NCBI GenBank assembly: GCA_905215125.1
Contig: CAJMOV010000141.1
Location: 1-5,695, forward strand
DNA: 5,695 bases
Reading direction: 5' to 3'
From: an uncultured bacterium
GTDB taxonomy: Bacteria > Bacillota > Clostridia > Oscillospirales > Butyricicoccaceae
This document shows, one piece after another, positions 1 through 5,344 of this stretch; the stretch's first letter is position 1, and each line of letters starts with the position of its first letter. The position numbers were made by a program, and so were the translations under genes. Below the pieces are notes generated by a model. That model saw only the letters and a list, made by a program, of their open reading frames with translations, ran no database searches and was not told the DNA's origin.

Positions 1-2
1 CC

Positions 3-266
3 GACGAATACGCCGGGCAGGACGGCAAGAGCCAGTCGCTGGCCGACGCCGATCCCGCGGCCGATGCCGTCGTCACCGGCGGCAACGCCAACATGGTCAT
101 CCACCTGCCCAAGATGGATAAGGTCATCGGCATGCTCGACTATGTCGACGTCATCGCCGGCGGCCACGCCGGCAGCCTCCAGCCCGACGGCACCATCGAG
201 GCTGAGCTGCAGGTCATCACCGGCGCCACCAACGAAATGGGCTTTAACAAGCTGAGCGCCAGATAA
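3..266 (+). CDS. grdE: Glycine reductase component B, pyruvoyl-forming subunit (GrdE-like), 3' end only
   Basis: The last 87 codons of a gene that begins upstream of the window, in the frame starting at base 3 and ending at TAA 264-266. The peptide starts DEYAGQDGKSQSLADAD and contains VVTGGNANM, VIAGGHAGSL and the closing VITGATNEMGFNKLSAR. From memory of the family these are typical of the C-terminal end of the GrdE/GrdG/GrdI proproteins. Known for the family: the proprotein is cleaved at an internal cysteine into two chains, the new N-terminus carrying a carbonyl (pyruvoyl-type) group that binds the substrate amine as a Schiff base. That cleavage site lies upstream and is not visible. The gene ends 19 bases before the Sec subunit of the same protein B, so the two are surely co-transcribed. 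The substrate type (glycine GrdE, sarcosine GrdG or betaine GrdI) cannot be fixed from this tail; GrdE is the preferred reading. Confidence 0.88.
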   Translation, partial: DEYAGQDGKSQSLADADPAADAVVTGGNANMVIHLPKMDKVIGMLDYVDVIAGGHAGSLQPDGTIEAELQVITGATNEMGFNKLSAR

Positions 267-269
267 CGG

Positions 270-277
270 AAAGGAGG
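270..277 (+). promoter_or_regulatory. Ribosome binding site of grdB
   Basis: AAAGGAGG, 8 bases before ATG 286. It fixes the start of the protein B selenoprotein, giving an N-terminus MSFRVVHYINQFF that fits the family. Confidence 0.85.
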
Positions 278-285
278 AAACGGAA

Positions 286-1596
286 ATGAGCTTTCGCGTA
301 GTTCACTATATCAACCAGTTCTTTGCCCAGGTTGGCGGCGAAGAAATGGCTCACATCCCCCCCGAGAAGAGAGAGGGTCCCGTCGGCCCCGGCACTGCCT
401 TTAACGCCGCCTGGAAGGGCGAGGCGGAAATCGTAGCCACCATCGTCTGCGGCGACTCCTACTTTGCCGAGCATGAGAAGGAAGCCCGCGAGCAGGTCCT
501 CGCCTGGGTCAAGGAGCTCAACCCCGACCTGTTCATCGCCGGCCCGGCCTTCAACGCCGGCCGCTACGGCTATGCTTGCGCCAACATCTGTAAGGCTGTA
601 CAGGACGAGCTGGGCGTCAAGGTCCTGACCGGTATGTACGAGGAAAACCCCGGCGCCGACCTCAAGGAAAAGGTTCTCATCGTCTCCACGGCCAACAGCG
701 CCGCCGGCATGCGCAAGGCTGCGCCCGTCATGGCCAAGCTGGCCCTTAAGCTGATGAAAAACGAGGAGCTGGGCGCTTCCTGCGAAGACGGCTATATGCC
801 CAACGGCATCCGCCGCAACTTCTTTGAGCAGGAGCGCGGTTCGACTCGTGCCGTCAACATGCTGCTCAACAAGCTGGCTGGCAAGCCCTTCACCACTGAG
901 TATCCCATGCCCTCCTTTGACCGCGTGCCCCCCAACCCTGCCGTTAAGGATCTGAGCAAGGCGACCATCGCCCTGTGCACCTCGGGCGGCATTGTCCCGA
1001 AGGGCAACCCCGATCACATCGAATCCTCCTCCGCCTCCCACTATGGCGAGTATGACATCACCGGTGTCAACGACCTGACGGCCGACACCTACGAGACGGC
1101 CCACGGTGGTTATGACCCTGTCTACGCCAACGAGGACGCCGACCGTGTCCTGCCTGTTGACGTGCTGCGCGACTTGGAGAAGGAAGGCAAGATCGGCAAG
1201 CTGCACCACCTGTTCTACACCACCGTCGGCAACGGCACCGCCGTCGCTTCCGCTAAGAAGTTTGCCGCCGAATACGCCCAGAAGCTGCTGTCCGCCGGCG
1301 TTGACGCGGTAATTATGACCAGCACCTGAGGCACCTGTACTCGTTGCGGTGCAACGATGGTTAAAGAGATCGAGCGCGCTGGCATCCCCGTTGTCCACAT
1401 GTGCACGGTCACCCCGATTTCCATGACGGTCGGCGCCAACAGAATTGTCCCGACCATCGCCATTCCTCACCCCCTGGGCAACCCCGCCCTGTCGCATGAG
1501 GAAGAAAAGGTTCTCCGCCGCAAGCTGGTGGAAACCGCTTTGGAGGCCTTGACCACCGAGGTTGAAGACCAGACCATTTTTGAGCCCAAGCTGTAA
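286..1596 (+). CDS. grdB: Glycine (or sarcosine/betaine) reductase component B selenoprotein (GrdB-like), Sec348
   Basis: A 436-residue selenoprotein, the usual family length, read through an in-frame UGA at 1327-1329 (codon 348). An ordinary gene caller would split it into 286-1329 and 1357-1596. Similarity runs unbroken across the UGA: upstream GVDAVIMTST, then Sec-GTCTRC, then MVKEIERAGIPVVHMCTV. The U-x-x-C-x-x-C pattern (U348, C351, C354) is the redox motif of GrdB/GrdF/GrdH. Other conserved stretches are DLFIAGPAFNAGRYG, SGGIVPKGNPDHIESSSAS and AHGGYDPVYANEDADRVLP. Role: with the GrdE chains it forms protein B, which activates the amino-acid substrate and passes a carboxymethyl group to the Sec of GrdA in the cytoplasm. 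Sarcosine (GrdF) and betaine (GrdH) paralogs share all these motifs, so the substrate is inferred, not shown. A SECIS-like hairpin follows the UGA. Confidence 0.93.
1327..1357 (+). promoter_or_regulatory. Sec UGA and SECIS-like hairpin in grdB
   Basis: UGA at 1327-1329 is followed, after 11 bases, by a perfect 7-bp inverted repeat (1341-1347 TCGTTGC with 1351-1357 GCAACGA) closed by a GGT loop. The distance and the GGU loop resemble the E. coli fdhF SECIS, whose GU loop bases contact SelB. An alternative 5-bp pairing (1331-1335 with 1348-1352) would compete with it. The fold was found by eye, and function is inferred from position. Confidence 0.7.
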
Positions 1597-1607
1597 ACAG
1601 CAGCTTT

Positions 1608-1638
1608 CAGGAGGCCGCCGCAGGGCGGCGGCCTCCTG
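1608..1638 (+). terminator. Perfect 14-bp GC-rich hairpin after grdB (terminator-like or processing/stability stem)
   Basis: CAGGAGGCCGCCGC (1608-1621) pairs exactly with 1625-1638 around an AGG loop, starting 11 bases after the grdB stop. It is followed by CCCCCC and not by a T tract, so a canonical rho-independent terminator is doubtful. It may instead mark an mRNA 3' end after processing, or slow transcription between grdB and trxB. Confidence 0.6.
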
Positions 1639-1679
1639 CCCCCCTTGTCCCGCCACCCGTATCGGGCGCACTCCGCCCC

Positions 1680-1759
1680 TTGAATTGGAAAGCAAGCCGG
1701 TATTTGAACCGGTTAAATATATAGTTTCTTTTTGCGCAATAATAACATCATATACGACT
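1680..1759 (+). promoter_or_regulatory. AT-rich island upstream of trxB, possible promoter/operator
   Basis: The 177-base gap between grdB and trxB holds the hairpin at 1608-1638 and then, unlike the GC-rich surroundings, an AT-rich stretch at about 1713-1754. It contains TATAGT (1720-1725, five of six matches to a -10 box), directly downstream of an inverted repeat CCGGT-N6-ACCGG (1697-1712). No good -35 box lies at the right distance, so a sigma-A promoter is only possible. The dyad could be an operator or a short RNA hairpin. Confidence 0.3.
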
Positions 1760-1765
1760 GGGGAG
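1760..1765 (+). promoter_or_regulatory. Ribosome binding site deciding the trxB start
   Basis: GGGGAG, 8 bases before ATG 1774. It favours this start over the in-frame ATG at 1732, which has no such site and would add 14 residues lacking family similarity. Confidence 0.7.
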
Positions 1766-1773
1766 TGCAAAAC

Positions 1774-2718
1774 ATGAGCAAAATCTATGACGTCGCTATC
1801 CTGGGCGCCGGCCCGGCCGGCCTTTCCGCCGGTATTTATGCCGGACGCAGCCGCCTTGCCACCGTCATTGTGGAGAAGGGCCAGGACGGCGGCCAGATCG
1901 CCATCACTGACGACATTGAAAACTATCCCGGACAGGGTCCTGAAGGGGAGAGCGGTCCCGCCCTCATCTCCCGTATGACCAAGCAGGCCGAGAAATTCGG
2001 CGTCGAGCGCGTCAGCGACGTTGTCAAGGAGGTCGTCCTGGAAGGCAGCGTCAAGAAGCTGATCTGCGGCAAGCAGACCATTGAAGCTAAGACCGTCATC
2101 ATCGCCACCGGCGCCACCGCAAAGCCCATCGGCTGCAAGCGCGAAGGCGAGTTCATGGGCCGCGGCGTCTCCTACTGCGCCACCTGCGACGCCAACTTCT
2201 TTGAGGACTTTGAAGTCTACGTCGTCGGCGGCGGCGACTCGGCCATTCAGGAAGCCTTGTACCTGACCAAGTTCGCCCGCAAGGTCACCGTTATCCACCG
2301 CCGCAACGAGCTGCGCGCGGCCAAATCCCTTCAGGAAAAGGCCTTTGCCAATGAAAAAATCGCTTTCCTGTGGGACACCGTTGTTGAGGAGCTGCACGGC
2401 GACGACATCCTCAGCGGCATGACGGTCAAGAATGTCAAGACCGGCGAGCTGACCCGGATTGACGCCGACGAGGAAGACGGCATGTTTGGCCTGTTTGGCT
2501 TTATCGGCTACAACCCCAAGACCGAGCTGGTCGAGGGCAAGCTGGAGCTGGAAAACGGCTATATCAAGGCCGACGAGAATATGCATACCTCTGTTCCCGG
2601 CGTTTTTGCCGCCGGCGACGTTCGCGTCAAGAGCCTGCGCCAGGTTATCACCGCCGCGGCCGACGGCGCCATCGCCGCTGTTCAGGCTGAGCATTATCTG
2701 CTCAACAACAACCACTAA
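1774..2718 (+). CDS. trxB: Thioredoxin reductase (TrxB), NADPH-dependent flavoprotein
   Basis: A 314-residue protein of the low-molecular-weight thioredoxin reductase family, normal in length. It transfers electrons from NADPH through FAD and a disulfide to thioredoxin. Domains in order: N-terminal FAD fold with GAGPAG (residues 11-16); the NADPH domain with redox pair CATC (135-138, followed by D139), nucleotide motif GGGDSA (152-157) and HRR (175-177, which contacts the NADPH 2'-phosphate in relatives); then C-terminal FAD contacts with AAGD (279-282) and a helix starting RQVITAAADGAIAA. All catalytic features are present, so it should be active. It lies 71 bases upstream of trxA, between the protein B and protein A genes. 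The job implied is to supply reducing power to GrdA through TrxA. FAD-containing ferredoxin-dependent relatives lack the HRR motif, so NADPH is the likely donor. Confidence 0.95.
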   Translation: MSKIYDVAILGAGPAGLSAGIYAGRSRLATVIVEKGQDGGQIAITDDIENYPGQGPEGESGPALISRMTKQAEKFGVERVSDVVKEVVLEGSVKKLICGKQTIEAKTVIIATGATAKPIGCKREGEFMGRGVSYCATCDANFFEDFEVYVVGGGDSAIQEALYLTKFARKVTVIHRRNELRAAKSLQEKAFANEKIAFLWDTVVEELHGDDILSGMTVKNVKTGELTRIDADEEDGMFGLFGFIGYNPKTELVEGKLELENGYIKADENMHTSVPGVFAAGDVRVKSLRQVITAAADGAIAAVQAEHYLLNNNH

Positions 2719-2789
2719 GCCCTGCCCTGCGGCAGAAAGCCTGTTGAAAACAAGCCCTTTTAAGGCAAAATCATAAGGAGGAACAAATC

Positions 2790-3110
2790 ATGCTGGAACT
2801 GACGAAAGACACCTTCCAGGCCGAGGTTCTGGACGCTGAAGGCACCATCCTGGTTGACTTCTTCGGCGACGGCTGCGTGCCCTGCGCCGCACTCATGCCC
2901 CACATCCACAAGTTTGCCGAAACCTACGGCGACAAAATCAAGTTCACTTCCCTCAACACGACCAAGGCCCGCCGCTTGGCCATCGGCCAGAAGATTCTCG
3001 GCCTGCCCGTTATCGCCATCTATCAGGGCGGCCAGAAGGTTGCCGAATGCGTCAAGGACGACGCCACTCCTGAAAACGTCGAAAAGATGATCAAGGAGTA
3101 CTACAAATAA
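2790..3110 (+). CDS. trxA: Thioredoxin with atypical GCVPC active site (TrxA), Grd-associated
   Basis: A 106-residue thioredoxin-fold protein. The redox pair is Cys29-Val-Pro-Cys32 in DGCVPCAALMPH, with the cis-proline in GLPV (Pro73) and the usual VDFF strand before the active site. The canonical WCGPC is changed twice: Trp28 is Gly and the Gly between the cysteines is Val. From memory, GCVPC-type sites are a known trait of thioredoxins from glycine-reductase anaerobes such as Eubacterium acidaminophilum, so this is probably an adaptation and not a defect. It shuttles electrons from TrxB to GrdA, whose selenenyl-sulfide form must be reduced each cycle. TAAGGAGG at 2774-2781, 8 bases before the ATG, sets the start. 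It is cytoplasmic, with no signal peptide. Confidence 0.94.
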   Translation: MLELTKDTFQAEVLDAEGTILVDFFGDGCVPCAALMPHIHKFAETYGDKIKFTSLNTTKARRLAIGQKILGLPVIAIYQGGQKVAECVKDDATPENVEKMIKEYYK

Positions 3111-3126
3111 GCCCTGCCCCTGTTAA

Positions 3127-3171
3127 GCGCGTATATCCCCGCAAGGGGTTTACGAGCGCGGCGCTGCCGCG
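3127..3171 (+). other. Two overlapping hairpins in the trxA-grdA spacer
   Basis: First: GCGC 3127-3130 with 3156-3159, GTA 3131-3133 with TAC 3151-3153, and CCCC 3137-3140 with GGGG 3145-3148 around a GCAA (GNRA) tetraloop. Second: CGCGGC 3157-3162 with GCCGCG 3166-3171, loop GCT. They share bases 3157-3159, so the two full stems exclude each other. No T tract follows; the run after it is A-rich and leads into the grdA ribosome binding site. Possible roles are mRNA processing or 5' stabilisation for grdA, or attenuation. Folding was judged by eye. Confidence 0.5.
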
Positions 3172-3186
3172 TTAAAAATCTAGAAA

Positions 3187-3193
3187 AAGGAGG
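3187..3193 (+). promoter_or_regulatory. Ribosome binding site of grdA
   Basis: AAGGAGG, 9 bases before ATG 3203, in an A-rich, probably unstructured stretch. It supports the grdA start, which lies upstream of an in-frame UGA and would be missed by automatic calling from ATG 3350. Confidence 0.85.
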
Positions 3194-3202
3194 AGAAGAA
3201 CC

Positions 3203-3673
3203 ATGAGCATTTTGAGCGGCAAGAAGGTTATCATCATCGGCGACCGTGACGGCATTCCCGGCCCGGCCATCGAAGAGTGCGCCAAGTCTGCCGGTGCAGA
3301 AGTTGTGTACTCCTCGACGGAGTGCTTCGTCTGAACCGCCGCCGGTGCAATGGATCTGGAAAACCAGAAGCGCGTGAAGGATTTGGCTGAAGAGCACGGC
3401 CCCGAGAACATTGTTGTTCTGCTGGGCGCCGCCGAAGCCGAAGCCTCCGGCCTGGCTGCTGAGACGGTCACCAATGGCGACCCGACCTACGCAGGTCCGT
3501 TGACAGGAGTCTCGTTGGGACTCAAGGTGTATCACGTTTGTGAACCGGAAGTAAAAGCAGAATTTGATGAGGGGATCTATGAAGATCAGATCAGCATGAT
3601 GGAGATGGTTTTGGACGTCGATGAAATCTGCGGCGAGATGAACAGCATCCGCGAACAATACTGCAAATACTAA
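3203..3673 (+). CDS. grdA: Glycine/sarcosine/betaine reductase selenoprotein A (GrdA), Sec44
   Basis: A 156-residue selenoprotein read through UGA 3332-3334 at codon 44. A standard caller would only find 3350-3673. The N-terminus MSILSGKKVIIIGDRDGIPG and the active site TECFV-Sec-TAAGAMDLENQKRVK (C41-F-V-U44) match GrdA, in which Sec is also residue 44. Further hallmarks are VVLLGAAEAEASGLAAETVT, GDPTYAGPL and MMEMVLDVDEI. Role: small carrier shared by glycine, sarcosine and betaine reductases. Its selenol accepts the carboxymethyl group from protein B and presents it to protein C; the oxidised Se-S bond is then reduced by thioredoxin. Directly downstream of trxB-trxA, followed by a strong terminator. 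Codons from about 3490 to 3615 are less GC-rich (TTG, GGA, GTA, AAA, GCA, GAT) than the rest of the gene. Confidence 0.95.
3332..3349 (+). promoter_or_regulatory. Sec UGA and weak candidate SECIS in grdA
   Basis: UGA at 3332-3334 lies at the base of a small possible hairpin: TG 3332-3333 with CA 3348-3349 and ACCG 3335-3338 with CGGT 3343-3346, loop CCGC, one A-G mismatch. It is much weaker than the grdB element and lacks an fdhF-like loop. The UGA as Sec is certain from protein context; the structure is not. Confidence 0.3.
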
Positions 3674-3684
3674 AGAGCGAAGCG

Positions 3685-3726
3685 GCGGGGGTGATGAGGG
3701 TTCATCGCCCCCGCTTTCCGTTTTTT
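3685..3726 (+). terminator. Rho-independent terminator after grdA
   Basis: A 13-bp stem: GCGGGGG 3685-3691 pairs with CCCCCGC 3708-3714, continued by TGATGA 3692-3697 with TCATCG 3702-3707 (one G-T wobble), loop GGGT. A T-rich tail (3715-3726) follows. It starts 11 bases after the grdA stop and should end, or strongly reduce, transcription before grdC. Confidence 0.92.
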
Positions 3727-3784
3727 CCATAGTGGAATACGATGAATATGGCGCACATTATCGTTTTTATCAATAATATTAATT
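3727..3784 (+). promoter_or_regulatory. AT-rich spacer before grdC, possible promoter
   Basis: After the terminator comes an AT-rich spacer, where a separate promoter for grdCD would be expected. The best hexamer pair I see is poor: TGGAAT (3733-3738), 17 bases, CATTAT (3756-3761). AATAAT at 3772-3777 is a better -10 but lacks a -35. A promoter is inferred from context more than from sequence. Confidence 0.3.
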
Positions 3785-3791
3785 GGGAGAG
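3785..3791 (+). promoter_or_regulatory. Ribosome binding site deciding the grdC start
   Basis: GGGAGAG, 9 bases before ATG 3801. This favours 3801 over the in-frame TTG 3783 and ATG 3792, which overlap or abut the site. The same GGGAGAG precedes grdD. Confidence 0.75.
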
Positions 3792-3800
3792 ATGCGAGCA

Positions 3801-5333
3801 ATGAACAGCGTTATCAAAGGAACCGGCTACGTCCTGGTTCACACGCCCGACATGGTCCTGCACAACGGCACCACACAGACGACCGAGCGGATCGTCAACC
3901 CCGATTCCGAATACCTCAAGGAGCTGCCTAAGCACCTGCGCAGCTATGAGGACGTCATTTCCTACTACCCCAACCAGACCTATATTGGAAACGTCACCCC
4001 GGACGAGCTGGCCGCTGTCGAGCAGCCCTGGCACGATAAGAAGGATGCAAACGCCAAGCGCGTCGGCCCCTTCGGCGAAATCATGCCGCAGGAGGAGTTC
4101 CTGCTGCTCATGCAGGCCTGCGACGTCTTTGACCTGGTCAAGCTGTCGAGCGACTTTGTCGCCGCGCACAAGGACGCCCTGCTTAAAAATGAGGTGGTCG
4201 CCCCCGCTGTCGAAGGCCGCCTGACTGACGGCGTGCCCCAGGCCGAAATTGAAAAGCATGTCAATGAGGAACACGCCGAGCCCCTGTACCACGGCGGTAA
4301 GCTGGTCGGCTGCGTCAAAAACGCTCACGATATCGACGTCAACCTGTCCAGCCACGTCATGCTGGAAAACATCGTGTCCAAGGCGTCCTCTGTCCTGGCC
4401 ATGCTGTATGCCGTCCGCAACGCCGGCGTGGACAAGAACGAAATCGAATACGTCATCGACTGCTGCGAAGAAGCCTGCGGCGACATGAACCAGCGCGGCG
4501 GCGGCAACTTTGCCAAGGCCGCGGCCGAAATCGCCGGCCTGGGCGCCGCTACCGGCTGCGACGTGCGCGGCTTCTGCGCCGGCCCTGCCCACGCCATCCT
4601 CAACGCTGCCTCCCTCGTCGCGGCCGGTACCTTCAAGACCGTCATGGTCACAGCCGGCGGCTGTACCGCCAAGCTGGGCATGAACGGCAAGGACCACGTC
4701 AAGAAGGGCCTGCCCGCCCTGGAGGACTGCCTGGGCGGCTTTGCCGTCATCCTGACGGCCGACGACGGCGTCAGCCCCTGCATCAATCTGGAATATGTCG
4801 GCCGCCATACCGTCGGCACCGGTTCCTCGCCGCAGGCCGTCATTTCGGCCCTGGTCACCAGCGCTTTGGACAAAGCGGGGCTGAAAATCACCGATATCGA
4901 CCGCTATTCCCCCGAAATGCAGAACCCCGACATCACCAAGCCGGCCGGCGCGGGCGACGTGCCGCAGGCCAACTACAAGATGATCGGCGCCCTGGCCGTC
5001 AAGCGCGGCGAGCTGGATAAAGCCGGTCTCGCCACCTTCCCGCAGGAGCACGGCCTGACCGGCTGGGCCCCCACCCAGGGCCACATTCCCTCCGGCGTGC
5101 CCTATATCGGCTTTGCCCGCAAGGAAATCCTGGAAGGCAAAATTCAGAAGGCTATGATTATCGGCAAGGGCAGCCTGTTCCTCGGCCGTATGACCAACCT
5201 GTTTGACGGCGTTTCCTTCATCATCGAGAAGAACACCGGAAAGGGCCAGGAAGCCGGCGTTTCCGAAGAACAGGTCAAGGGCCTGATCGCCAAGGCCATG
5301 AAGGAATTCGCCAACACCCTGATGGCGGAATAA
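3801..5333 (+). CDS. grdC: Glycine/sarcosine/betaine reductase component C, beta subunit (GrdC)
   Basis: A 510-residue cytoplasmic protein, close to the usual length of GrdC. The N-terminal KGTGYVLVHTPDMVLHNGTTQTTER is characteristic. Residues about 190-480 resemble the thiolase/KAS III (FabH) fold: EEACGDMNQRGGGNFAK (223-239), then DVRGFCAGPAHAILNA (254-269), where Cys259 sits where FabH has its nucleophile, then GRHTVGTGSSPQAV and GHIPSGVPYIGFAR (427-440), whose His428 is a candidate catalytic histidine (inference). Role: with GrdD it forms protein C, which takes the carboxymethyl group from GrdA and, with phosphate, yields acetyl phosphate. Protein C is common to all three substrates, so it does not tell which one is used. 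Separated from grdA by a terminator and followed 11 bases later by grdD, so grdC-grdD form a pair. Confidence 0.95.
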   Translation: MNSVIKGTGYVLVHTPDMVLHNGTTQTTERIVNPDSEYLKELPKHLRSYEDVISYYPNQTYIGNVTPDELAAVEQPWHDKKDANAKRVGPFGEIMPQEEFLLLMQACDVFDLVKLSSDFVAAHKDALLKNEVVAPAVEGRLTDGVPQAEIEKHVNEEHAEPLYHGGKLVGCVKNAHDIDVNLSSHVMLENIVSKASSVLAMLYAVRNAGVDKNEIEYVIDCCEEACGDMNQRGGGNFAKAAAEIAGLGAATGCDVRGFCAGPAHAILNAASLVAAGTFKTVMVTAGGCTAKLGMNGKDHVKKGLPALEDCLGGFAVILTADDGVSPCINLEYVGRHTVGTGSSPQAVISALVTSALDKAGLKITDIDRYSPEMQNPDITKPAGAGDVPQANYKMIGALAVKRGELDKAGLATFPQEHGLTGWAPTQGHIPSGVPYIGFARKEILEGKIQKAMIIGKGSLFLGRMTNLFDGVSFIIEKNTGKGQEAGVSEEQVKGLIAKAMKEFANTLMAE

Positions 5334-5344
5334 GGGAGAGAGAT

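Noticed and set aside
286..1329. grdB as a pseudogene broken by a nonsense mutation
   Set aside because: UGA sits exactly at the known Sec position of the UxxCxxC motif, and similarity continues without a gap.
1357..1596. Separate 79-residue protein downstream of grdB
   Set aside because: It is the in-frame C-terminal part of GrdB after the Sec UGA, with no ribosome binding site of its own.
1732..1773. Upstream trxB start adding 14 residues
   Set aside because: No ribosome binding site and no family similarity; ATG 1774 has GGGGAG at the right distance and gives a standard N-terminus.
244..2715. 823-codon open frame on the - strand across grdB and trxB
   Set aside because: It is antisense to two well-identified genes, has low-complexity Gly/Ala/Val/Asp composition typical of a mirrored GC-rich codon pattern, and shows no recognisable domain.
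3350..3673. Separate 107-residue protein
   Set aside because: It is GrdA after Sec44; the true start is ATG 3203 with a strong ribosome binding site.
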